From the NCBI GenBank assembly GCA_001632425.1, contig KV425590.1, positions 186,001 to 250,000 of the forward strand: 64,000 nucleotides of DNA. Reading direction: 5' to 3'. The notes beneath the pieces were generated by a model. It saw nothing but the letters and a program-made list of their open reading frames with translations. It searched no databases and was not told the origin of the DNA. This DNA comes from Neolentinus lepideus HHB14362 ss-1 (Eukaryota; Basidiomycota; Agaricomycetes; Gloeophyllales; Gloeophyllaceae). A program made the translations under genes and the position numbers. Below, one piece after another: positions 44,940 through 55,525 of the stretch (position 1 is its first letter; each line of letters opens with the position of its first letter).

Positions 44940-47041
44940 ATGTCGGTTGAATTCTGGGCTCCCGATGCGCTACCTCTAACCATTGAAGTCACGTTCATGG
45001 TTCTGCCGCTCGCGAGCATCTGGCTGTATAACAAGGCGTCCGAATGGAGACAGAAGCAAACGGACTTAGAGATGGGCCGGGCCCTTCGAGAGACTTTCGG
45101 TGCAAATGTCGATGAACTCAAGATTTACAAGGTACAAGCCTTTGCATGAGCCGTGCGCTGAAGATAACTGAACTGTAACGGATGCCTACCTAGCGACTAC
45201 TGCCAACAGTCTTGAGGATTGCAATCCGTCCAAGCAACAAGGCACTGAAACACAGGTAACAAGGATTGGAGACGAGATTTTGTGGTTTGTGAGGCTCATG
45301 CCTTGTGAAAGATGGCAGACGGTGCTCCAGAAAATGATTGATGACCAAGCCGCCAAGGGGCTTATACCGTGTCTTGCAAATAGTGGACAACATCGCAAAA
45401 ATCTAGAGTCAGTGAGTAACAGCGTTTCTTGAGACATTTGGCCAGAAGTCTGAGGCTTTGAAGATGATGGGCATGCTGAATGTCGGCGAAGGGTTCCAGG
45501 TTCGCCAATGGAACGAGATGGCCAGATTAGACGAAGTCGAAATCCATCTGCATGTCAAGTCCCTGGTAGAGTCGCATGCTGGACGAGCCAAAATCCTGTC
45601 TCTCGCAGATGAAGACGCACGTCTCTTCTTCAGCTTCCTTCATGATGTACGAGTATCAGTATTCGTCACGACAAGACAGCTTTGAGAGACTCCTTCAGGT
45701 GTTATGTGATCCATCCTCGATCCGTCTAGACTCGAAGTCCCACAACGAGATGTGCCGCGCAGGAACGCCAGTCCTGATCAAGATATTACGACGAGTGAAT
45801 CATCTTCCAGAGTCACTCTTCCTAAAGGGCGTTGAGTTGGTCCGCCCCGATCCAGTTAGTGGAGGCGGATTCGCAGATGTGTTTTTAGGTAGACATCGGG
45901 GTGAGCTTGTAGCCTTGAAACGCTTGCGACTCTTCCAGTCCAAGACGGACGCGGAGTCTGTGCGAATAGTCCAGGTCAATCAAATCATGTGAACCCTCTG
46001 CCGTGGAATAGACGTACTGACTCAGCGTAAATTACAGCGATTCCAAAAGGAAGCACTCGTATGGCAATGCGTACAACATCCAAATGTGCTGCCTCTGTTA
46101 GGGATGGACACAGAGGTGTTCTCAGCACAGTACATGTGCATGATCTCACCATGGATGAAGAATCGTGACATCACTTCGTACATGAAGCAAGTCGTCTTGT
46201 TCGGTAAAGACTGCGATAGACTGGTTCGTGAATATCACTCTCACCCTTTTTACGCCCGACCAATCATCTGCACCAGCTCCTTGAAGTTGTCGAAGGCCTA
46301 GCATTCCTTCACGAACAAAACATCGTCCACGGTGATCTTCGTGGTGTACGCACTCGTCCCCTGGTAACATTTCCACACTCACATACCAGTAGGGGAATAT
46401 CATCATCTCATCCAACGGCCACGCACTCCTCAGTGACTTCGGTCTCGCCGACGTGACCGAAACCACCCTAGTCGCCTCCACAACCACCCAACGAAGCGGC
46501 TCCACGCGATGGATGGCTCCTGAGCTGCACGCCCCCGAACGATATGGACTTCGATTCCGCCGCACTAAGGCAACGGATATCTATGCGTACGCATGTGTGT
46601 CAGTGGAGGTACGCTCTCTCTTGCCTTCCTTCGCAAACGCGCTGTAATCAACACCACTCCAAGGTCTATACAGGCCGTATGCCTTTCTTTGGCCATGGCG
46701 ACGTCGAAGCAATCCTGAAAACTCTCGACGGTCTCAGGCCGGACAGACCTACGTTCCGCGATGGGGGTAGGGAGATGTCTGACGAGCACTGGACGTTGGT
46801 CAACTTGTGCTGGCAGGAACATCCGTCTCAACGCCCTTCTGCGGCACAGGTTGTGGCGGCAATGAGCGCCCTTGTACTTGGGAGAGACGGAGCTGAGGGT
46901 GCCCCGCCGCCCGAGGCTACCGAGAATGAGGGAGTATTGGTCGATATTGACGACTTGGAGCCTGAAGAGCCTTCTTATCACATGAGCATTCTAGATGGAT
47001 CAGCGCAGGACAGGAATGAGGAGCGCTCGGAGACTGGGTGA
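44940..47041 (+). CDS. Protein kinase, TKL-like (HGDLRG type)
   Basis: ATG at 44940 starts MSVEFWAPDALPLTIEVTFM. The N-terminal 250 residues have a hydrophobic segment (TFMVLPLASIWLY), a helical region (NKASEWRQKQTDLEMGRAL) and no named domain. The kinase domain starts near 45840: GGGFADVFLGRHRGELVALK (Gly loop and Lys), LVWQCVQHPNVLPLLGM, FLHEQNIVHGDLRGGNIIIS (catalytic loop), LLSDFGLAD, RWMAPEL, MPFFGHGDVEAI and CWQEHPSQRPSAAQV. HGDLRGxN instead of HRDLKxxN marks the large tyrosine-kinase-like family expanded in mushroom-forming fungi, usually of unknown substrate. A DE-rich tail ends at TGA 47039. It is divergent from the carrier-like gene by 218 bases. Confidence 0.82.
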
Positions 47042-47208
47042 ATATCTATGCAGAGGTGATATATATCGGATTGACCATGATCACTCACGTAATGTACGTT
47101 TATTCTGTAATACCGTCCACTGTACACTTCTGTAGAAACTCAGCAAGAACACTCTTAGCAAAGCCTTCACGCACAGTACAGTGAAATTTACCTGCAATGT
47201 CTGACTCA

Positions 47209-49339
47209 TCAAGTATGCGTCTTCGTCTTAATCAACCCTGCCATTATATCAAAGCTATTTCCATCCGGCTGCAGGTCGATATACTCCGCCCCTCCACCTC
47301 CGCCTATCCCACCCAATCCCGAGGAACGTTCAGGAACCGTTCTGAGCAACCCGTGGTCGAGCGTGATCCCGCATATCCGCACAACTTGTGGAGGGGAGAC
47401 GGAAGTGACTGTGACGATTTGGTCGCTGATGTTGTTCAGAGTATCAGTGTTGGCCATTGAGAAACAACTCCAAGCAGTGTGGAGAGAAATGCAAAATGGG
47501 GAAGGAGATTGGTAAACTTGAGAAGAGAAGAGTTGCTTACGAGTGCAACCACCGCTCGAGATACAAGTCCAAGAACGGCTCGAACGACCCCCCGTGCGCT
47601 ACAAACGTCTTCCACATGGCCTCAAACTTGGCTAGCACCACAGCAGCTGTGTCTTCCATATTCAACGTTCTATCCGAGTTCGTAGGAAGGAGTTGGGCGA
47701 TAGAAGTAGTGGGGAGGGAGTTTGTGACGTTCAGTCCCGCTCCTGAGGCAGACATCGAATCCCGGTTTAGTTAGCTGACAACGAGGATGCTGAAGCGCAC
47801 CAATAACAACCTCCACCCCGCGCGTCCCAAAACTCGTATTCACCAGTATCCCTCCCACCTTCTTCCTCCCCTCTCCCTCCACCACGTACAAGTCATTCGG
47901 CCACTTGATCCTCACCGCCTCACCATACCTCCCAAGCACCCGCTCGTCCCTCACCGCCTCCGTCACAGCCAAACTGTAGATGTACTGTACAAATACGAGC
48001 TTTGCTGGAGGTACGTGCGAGAAGGGGACGCGGAGGAGGAGGGAGATAGGGAGGGAGCCGCGAGGGGAGAGCCAGGCGTTTCCGCCTCTGCCCCTGCCGG
48101 AAAGCTGGATAGCGGCGAGGGACAAGAGCGGGGTGGGGAGGGCATGCAGGAGGCGGGGGTTCCTGTCACGCAGCTGACATTCACCCGATCAGCGCTTACT
48201 TAACTGAGGTGCACGCACTTGTCAAGCATCGTCTGCGTGCTGGAGACTACTTCACCGTATAGCAGCGCCTCGCCGATACCCCACGAATCGCCTTCCCCGT
48301 CCTCTAAACCTTCCCGCTTCCGCGCAGATTGTAATGACGCAAAATAACGGTCTACGTCAAATAGCGGTGTATGATCCGTCGTGGGCCGCTGAGCGGAAGA
48401 ACACACCACGACATGCTTCGGCTGCCACTCCTCTTCCTTCATTTGCTGCGTGGGCTCGAGCGACTTGACGCGCGCTTGTTGAAGTGCTGTGACCCCAGCA
48501 GAGAATGAGTGGAAGTGGAAGGTGTCGTTCGTATCCGGCAGGACAGATGGCTCCATTGCATCGGTAGATAGGTTTAGTTCTAGAGCGCTCAGTATGTGCG
48601 GTACAATATCAGGGCGAGACGGGGGAGCGACGAGGAATTGAGGAAGAGGGCAGCTTGGGGGTTTGTCTTCAGGTAGGCGCAAGCCGAGAGAGCGCAGTGT
48701 ATCTCGAAGCAGGACCTGACGATGCTTTTCGCCTTCGCGTATCTCATCTAGGGATAATGAAGCGGAACCGGTGAGGGGATACTCGAGACTTGGTGACCAA
48801 ATTGCAAGCTTCAATCCATCCGTGGCATGGCAGATGATTCCGGCGATGCTACCGTTGGCGTAGCGCGACAGCACTTTGATATGAGACGCCTTCTCGATCC
48901 CACTGAACTCGCTCGTGCCGTCCTGATGCACTTTCACGACAGAGCCTCCATCTTCAGCTGGCTCAAGTTCCGCAATACTCGTCTCCGAGCCGTTTCTGAA
49001 AGTAGGGTATACAGTCGTACCAGTGGTCTTGTCTTCAAACCTCAGACCTCCTCCAATTGTACTCACTCTGCCTGCGACCTGCGCACCGGACGAAAGACAC
49101 AAGTACGCGCCGCCGTCGTTTACAAATTTATTCACTGCATTGATAACCTTTGGTGAAGACGGCGCTGACAGACTTGAAGGAAAGACAAGTAACGCGCAGG
49201 CGGCTGTCCAAGGATGGTTAGCAAGCGATTGGGAGGTGACTGCTTGAACCGTGTAATTTGGTAGCAGGAGGGTGCGGAGGGAGGTGATGGTGTGGGAGGC
49301 GGAGGCGACTTCTGATCCAGAATAAACTAGCACGTTCAT
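47209..49339 (-). CDS. BPL1: Biotin-protein ligase
   Basis: It attaches biotin to carboxylases. ATG at 49339 starts MNVLVYSGSEVASASHTITS. A 380-residue first exon holds the N-terminal glutamine-amidotransferase-like domain typical of eukaryotic ligases (ALLVFPSSL, FVNDGGAYLCLSSGAQV). The catalytic domain follows: EVVSSTQTMLDK, QLSGRGRGGNAWLSPRGSLP (the GRGRxG biotinyl-AMP loop), KWPNDLYV, KVGGILVNT, GAGLNVTNSLPTTSI. A C-terminal SH3-like domain (RICGITLDHGLL, AEYIDLQPDGNSFDIMAGL) ends in TGA near 47209. All active-site motifs are present. It is convergent with the kinase, with a 168-base gap. Confidence 0.93.
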
Positions 49340-49620
49340 TCTCGATGCTAAGTACCGCGATGAGGATGGCGATGTATTAGACTAGGTAGAGTGCCAGCCT
49401 GTTCCTAGTCCCCGATTTTCACATTGATCCCGATTCAGTCTCCGATCACTGATCTTATCGGAGCTTGGAATAATATGTCCCAAAGAAGCAGCTGACCTTC
49501 CATATAAGGACCATAGTCAATGAGCGTAACTATGTCGGAAAGTGTAGCTATACAGTCTCTGCAGGTATCTCTACACAGGACACTCCGTCAAGGTACATCT
49601 TCTTTTATATCGGCGTCTTC

Positions 49621-51533
49621 CTAGATCCCCTCAGCAGCAACAGCCTCCTTCACCAGCCACTCCCCATAATATACGCACTCCTTTGGGTTCACCGGTCCCC
49701 CATCCTTACAAAAATCAAACTGCGGGCATCTTCCGCACGGCGCCTGGCTCAGCCCTAGTGACACTTTCTCCTGCCTCACCGCGCGGTAAACGTACGCGAT
49801 GCCTTCCAGCGTGTCGTCAGTGACGGGTAAAGCTGGCGAGGACGAGCGTTTCGACTTCGTGCTTGCACGCGACTTGGATTTTGAGCGAGACCACTTGCGT
49901 TTGCGAGAGGTACTGGAGGAGTCGGAGGCGTTCTCGGATTCGGAGTCAGAGTCATCGGAGTCGTCTCGTCTTCGCTTCTTGTTGTCTCTCTTGCGGCGCT
50001 TGCTTTTGCTTTTGCTCTTGCTTTGCTCTTCTTCGCTGTCGCTCTCGCTCTTATCCTCCTCATCGCTCTCCTTGTTCACTTTCCGCTTCTTCTTCTTCTT
50101 CCTCCTGTCCTCCTCGCTATCGCTCTCACTCTCACCGCTGCTCGCCTTACTCTTACTCTTCTTCCGCTTCCTCTTCGACTCCCTTTCCTCAGATCCAGAA
50201 TCGTCTTCCGATTCCGATTCCGCTTTCCTCTTCTTTTTCCGTTTCCGTTCAGACTCCTCTTTATCCATCCTCTTGCGTTTCTTTCTCTTTACCTCGTCCT
50301 CACTCTCGCTCCCACTATCCTCCTTCATATCGTCCACCCGAGACTCCCACAAGGCGCCCGCGAAGGCAGGCAGCTATCAATCAGGACACGATCAGCTACT
50401 ATCTTGCTAACTAAAGGAAACACGCGCCTTCTCGATCTCCCCATCAAGTACAAGCACGTTCAGCAGCATATCGACATGCTCCACACTCAGCTGCGTCTCC
50501 GTGATCTTGCTCTTGCTCAAGAATTGCTGGATCTGCCCGGCACTCGGATAAGCAGGCGCATTGCTGATTGGGTAGAGCGGCTGAGAGGTGCCTTGCGTCT
50601 TCGTTTTCGGGAAGGTCTGCTCGGCGGAACGTCAGCCGTGTACATGCACAATCGCATATCAAGACACTGGGGTAAAAGAGGTTATTGACGTACCCGATCC
50701 CGGATAAATCGCAAGCACGCGCTGCAGAGGAGCTTGATAAATTCTGTGTCGAGCTCGTTATCTGTATACCATGGTCCGCCGGTGAGCTCTACTGAAGGTT
50801 CGAGATGGGCGAGCATGTACATCTTCCGAGTGGGGTACTATCCACATAGTGTAGGTGAGATACGTGAGCGTAAACGAAGAGATTTGCTCGCCTTGACAGA
50901 CTTCTCGGGTTTAATAATCTTCTTCTGTACAAGCGACTTGAGGCATCTGTCCAGCACAGTTTGGTGCAGCTCCGTTTTGGCTTTGATATGTTTCGTCCAT
51001 ATCCCTGACACCCCGCACCGTCACACCGTGCGCCCAAAGTTGTGCGAAATCACACGCACGCACCTTCGTTACCAGCGGCCTGTATGTGACTTAGCACCAT
51101 CGCTTCCTCACCCGACATATCCTTCTTCCTGCCCACGCACATCCATCAGCGCACGCCAAATCAAAACACCACGGCACGCACACGTCCAGCTCCTTCTTCA
51201 AAACCGCACGATACGCATTCCCGCCCTTCGGCTCTTTCATCAGCCTGAGCATACCCTGAATCCATTACATTGAGTGACATTCAAGATCGAGAGCAAGGTG
51301 CAACGTACGGTCTTGAGCAGGAAATTGATTGCGTCGGTGCGTGAAGGTGGGTCGGGCGCGAGGGCATCGACATCTTTCTGACTCAAGGTCTGCAATAGTA
51401 AGGATCAGGTTGAAGTTAACAAGTTATAATACAAGTTACACTGGAGAAAAGGTGCACGAACGTGATTTGGGCTGCTCACAGCCGCCTGGTGCAGCTTGCG
51501 CTCGAGCGCGTGCAGGGCCCTGCCGGCGCTCAT
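49621..51533 (-). CDS. RPC34: RNA polymerase III subunit RPC34 (RPC6)
   Basis: This subunit of the Pol III RPC82/34/31 trimer works in initiation. ATG at 51533 starts MSAGRALHALERKLHQA. Short exons then give winged-helix repeats: TLSQKDVDALAPDPPSRTDA, MLRLMKEPKGGNAYRAVLKK, DMSGEEAMVLSHIQAAGNEG, GIWTKHIKAKTELHQTVLDR, CLKSLVQKKIIKP. The last exon ends with the Fe-S type Cys motif APCGRCPQFDFCKDG and PKECVYYGEWL (four Cys), as in human and yeast orthologues. Between WESRVDD and the EGIAYVYRAVR strand there is an insert of about 175 residues made almost only of Lys, Arg, Ser, Glu and Asp (49810-50340), absent from the textbook protein. The frame is open across it. The stop is TAG at 49621. Confidence 0.85.
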
Positions 51534-51896
51534 TGCGTCCTGTGAGTAGAAATTCAAGCCGGAGCAGGCGTAGTAGACGAAGGAAGCCTATCGAGGATAC
51601 TCGTCAGGACTCGTCAGCTATAGAGTGTTAACGTTAGAGAGATCATCGAGTCATATGCATGAGGCCAGGAGATTGGAGAATTTGGAGATGTGGCAATTGC
51701 CTTATCTGGAGATCCGGCAAATTGAGTACTTGCCAGTCTGATGCAAGTGGCGTGACGTGCACTCTCGCAATTGCGATCTACTATTCGAACTGTCGCACTG
51801 TCCTTATATATTCTTTGTACCTCATATCCCTGGAACCCTCACTTAGACTATACAACATCTCCGAAGAGGTGGAAGCGTCCAAGTGAAACTGGCAAC

Positions 51897-52795
51897 ATGG
51901 CATCCTACGACGCCAAAACCACGCAAGACGACCTCCAATCCTATTTCGATGTCTACGCTTCAAGCGTACGGCACTCTTTTACATCGTACGCCGCCCGTCC
52001 TCCCCTTAATGCTCTCCTCCTTACGTTTCTTCTCTTTGCTTCTCATCTCACGTGTCTCACGATTGAGTGACTCAGATTCGAGGAACGATACGCGCGCCCG
52101 CTGGTCGATCGTTGTGCGGCCTTGGCCAGGGATCGGCCTGTATTGGCGGTAAGCTGAATAGTACACTTGGGACAGCGCTTAAAGAGAGAGACGTCTAACA
52201 GTGGGCTGGGTTGGCTGGGTAGACGTTCGCAGGGGTATTTGCTTTGTTGAGCATCCTACCCGTTCTTGCGTTCATGTACGTTAGCACTCGCACATCACTT
52301 GATTCATCGGCGTTGATATGGTGACGTGTGCAGAGGGTTCTCGTTATTTACTCTTGCCTCGCTCGCGTTCCTTGCGCTCCTGGGGCTATGCATTTCTTCG
52401 ACGATTGCATTGACTACGTATTGTGCGTACCTACTATCTCTGTCTCTTGCCCAACTCACTCAATCTCTCTTTGCCTGTCCACTGGGTGCACTCTTCTTGT
52501 AGCGTCCATCCTACTAGCAACCCTCACAATCCTCCTCTTCACATCACTCTTCCTAACACTCTGCCTCGTCGCATCGTACTTCATCGTCCGGCTTGGTTCA
52601 CACATTCGTTCGGAGGGAGTGGGAGGCGGAGCTGGGGCTTGGGCAAGGGAAGTGAGAGGAAGATTAGTCGGTGAGAAGCCGGAAATTACTATGAGAAAGG
52701 AGATAGGAGAGGAGGACGAGAGAGGGTCGGAGGACTCAGGGGTCGTGGTGAAGCAGGAGGACCTGGGGGATGGCGACGGTGCGCAAATTTCTTAG
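51897..52795 (+). CDS. Small membrane protein, promethin (LDAF1)-like
   Basis: ATG at 51897 starts MASYDAKTTQDDLQSYFDVY. Exons encode RFEERYARPLVDRCAAL, FAGVFALLSILPVLAFI, GFSLFTLASLAFLALLG and SILLATLTILLFTSLFLTL. These are four closely spaced hydrophobic segments, forming two hairpins, followed by an acidic soluble tail (EIGEEDERGSEDSG) ending in TAG at 52793. The back-to-back hairpins after a short amphipathic N-terminus resemble promethin/LDAF1-Ldo proteins that work with seipin at lipid droplets. The match is by topology only, so the assignment is tentative. It is divergent from RPC34 by 363 bases. Confidence 0.5.
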
Positions 52796-53658
52796 GGATT
52801 GGGTACGTACCGAAGTGCTGGATTGTATGATATCAGGCGTTCTCCATGCTCCTTGTTATCTATTTCAGGTGTGGTCCGAGCTAGCTACTACCGGTTATGG
52901 GGCTGTCTACGTCCGCTTGGGAAGGACACTACTGCATTCGCTGCTTCTTATGGACCTGTCACTCAATCAAGATTTGTTAACGCCCAGCGCTAGTGCCGAT
53001 GGGCGTGGTATACACCCACAGGGAGCTCGACCACTTATATATAACCTCTCTATGCGGTCATAGACGCATCAACAGCCATTATGGAGACACAACATCCGTT
53101 CCGACGAATTCGAGCGCCGAGAGAAGCAGGTCAAGTGCGCAGTTCTCTCAACCACGCATTGACTCCGTGGAGCTTTGTGTAAGCTGCTATCACTTCTTCT
53201 ACGTCTTGGAATTGATCACTGCCTGTAGTGCGATGTTGTGGGGTGTGGCCGACTGAGTACTCGGCTTATGTTGTGACGTCAATCGCTAGTTCTTCGACAT
53301 TGAACGGCATAGGTAACCCCCTTGCCCAGCTTTGTCACTCAGCCATGACTCGGACGCATCGACCTCACGCTCTAACGTTCTCTCATAGACACACTCTCAA
53401 ACTCTCCATGTTGCAATTCCTTGTTCTACTCATGTCGCGTTCATGACAGAGCCACAGACATTCAATGACGTACCGTGGGAGTGTTGGTCCACGATGGACC
53501 AGCGAGGCAGCCCTAGCATGACGAAGGCGACTCCACCACCTCCTACATATAAATTCTCAGCCCGACATACATCTCTGTCCTATACTCTTGTCGGACTCCG
53601 TGCATACGATCCTTCAACCTCCTCATTCCTCCGCCTCATTTACCTTACCTCAACCACG
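52796..53658. other. Intergenic, promoter of next gene
   Basis: I see no gene. A TATA box (TATAAA, 53548-53553) lies about 106 bases upstream of the ATG at 53659. An open frame starting at 53443 runs in phase into the next gene but begins upstream of this TATA box, so it is unlikely to be the real start. Confidence 0.5.
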
Positions 53659-54562
53659 ATGGCACCGTACGTGTTCGGGCTCGACCTCGCCAATATCAGG
53701 TTCTCCGCATTCAAGTCGTCAAATATGTTCGACGGCCGGAGTTACCTACGCTCTCAGCGCTTCATATTTTACCAGCTCGCGATGATCATCGTCGTCTGTG
53801 CGGAGTCGACGGCGACGTACGCCATGTCTAGGCATGTTCCGCCACTTTCTTTGTGGCGTGCAAATGTCTAACACAACATATGACACAGATATCTTGACAT
53901 GCAAGAATCCCTCCAACGCGTTTACCCAGATTCCTACATGTACAATAACGACGTATATCTCGTCCCTCTCCGCTTTCGTCTTCCTCCTCATGATGCTATG
54001 CCACAGATCGTTGGTGCAGCCTCCCTCACAATATTCGCAGGCGTCTTCACCGCTATTGTCTATGGCACCCTTTTCTTCTTTCTCCTCTTCTGGCCCAACT
54101 CACGCGAGACGCCCTTCTGGGCTCTCGTGAAGAAGATATCTGCCATTTTCTGTACGCTGGTGACATTGACGGCGGTTATCTGGTCGACGGTGAGGTCACT
54201 TTCCTATATGCCCAGACACTTGCGAAGGTTCTGAAGAGAGCATGTTGCGTCGCAGATCGTTGTGACGAGCAAGTCAGCATGGATATCTGGCGTGCCGGGC
54301 GAGCTTTCGCCATCGGTGCAGCCACACCTTCCTTTGAAGTACTCCCATTATGCGCACGACATTGCATGGATCGTACTCTTCTGGATCGGGTGGGTGTTCG
54401 TCGTTGCAAGGTACGTTTATAGTCCCGTTTCCGTAAATTTGACAGCTGACAAGTGGCGGATGTAGTAACGTCCTTGTATTCATCGCGGCACGTTACCACC
54501 TCAGGCGCAACTCGGACTCGGCATCAGCGTCCGAGCGTGCATTGAAGGATCAGCGGTATTAA
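53659..54562 (+). CDS. Four-helix membrane protein, function unknown
   Basis: ATG at 53659 starts MAPYVFGLDLANIRF. There are four predicted membrane segments, QRFIFYQLAMIIVVCAESTA, ASLTIFAGVFTAIVYGTLFF, ISAIFCTLVTLTAVIW and AHDIAWIVLFWIGWVFVVA, plus a soluble loop of about 40 residues between the third and fourth. The C-terminus RRNSDSASASERALKDQRY is charged, and TAA is at 54560. Four exons are visible. The first intron uses a GC donor (TCTAG|GCATGT, acacag), because only this gives an open frame (AMSR then YLDMQESL). I do not recognise the family. It resembles basidiomycete-restricted small membrane proteins. Confidence 0.65.
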
Positions 54563-55525
54563 ATCCTCTTCTCTCTGCCTTCTCCCCGACCCATAACACA
54601 CTCATGCATGGCTCGACATACACGGGGCCTCATACTAAAACGCACTTTGCCATGTCACTGTCCTGACAAAACATGCACTCATTGTCACCGCCATCCATTA
54701 TCGTCGTTTACCTACTGTTAATAGCGTCGGGACCCATGACTTCTAGACACGACCCCTGCCTGCCCTGCCCTGCACCGGTCACTGACTGTATTGCGATTGG
54801 AGGATTTGGTCGTTAGTGTATAAACATCGAGTAATGACATTGGATACCCCTGAATACACGAATATGTGAGACGAACTAGCGGAAGGTCCAGTTGTGTTAC
54901 AATGCACTGTCTGAGGAGATGCATGATGGTTCCGTGCGTTCTCAAGGTACTAGTAAATCACATCAGATACGAGAAGTAAGAGGCGCTTTTCCGCGGTCGG
55001 GAGATCCCCGAGGACACCAGCCGAATGCATAGTATATATGCGATTTGCGAACTCGATCGAATACTTATAGGATGGGTTTGATGGGTAAGGCAACGATGCA
55101 TTGGAAAGCTCATCATTAAGTTTCGAAGAGTGCTACGATGTTGCTTGACGCTGTTCTAAACTCATAGGGATATATATGGACATGATATTATATGAATGAA
55201 ACCACCTCTCAAGCACGAATCCGAGTCGGTTTGGTGCCGTTCGGCCAAACTTGGACCAGGTGGCAGTGCTCCGCGCATGGCACGACTCGTGGTTCTTTGA
55301 AACTTGTTTCCGCTAGAATGCCTTGAGAATGCCTGCACTCGCCGACAACATCAGATACTTGTTTATCTGTGGAGCTTATTCTCTTTTCCCGCGACCTGAT
55401 TTACTCAGGGAACAATGCCGAGGCCAATATAGAATGATTCTGTAGAGATAAGTGCTAATCACTAGCCCCCTTATAACGGCAATAAGTGGCACCACCGCAC
55501 TCCAAGTCGCCCAGTCGCAATATTG
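54563..55525. other. Intergenic, no gene seen
   Basis: This stretch is almost 1 kb without a convincing exon on either strand. The last 300 bases should contain the monooxygenase promoter. Confidence 0.55.

Noticed and set aside
49799..50688. Long plus-strand open frames with Ser/Leu/Phe-rich protein
   Set aside because: They are antisense shadows of the Lys/Ser/Glu tract in RPC34; the biased composition removes stops on the other strand.
53443..53871. Upstream in-frame start for the four-helix membrane protein
   Set aside because: It begins upstream of a TATA box at 53548 and adds a low-complexity leader with no conserved look; the ATG at 53659 fits the promoter.
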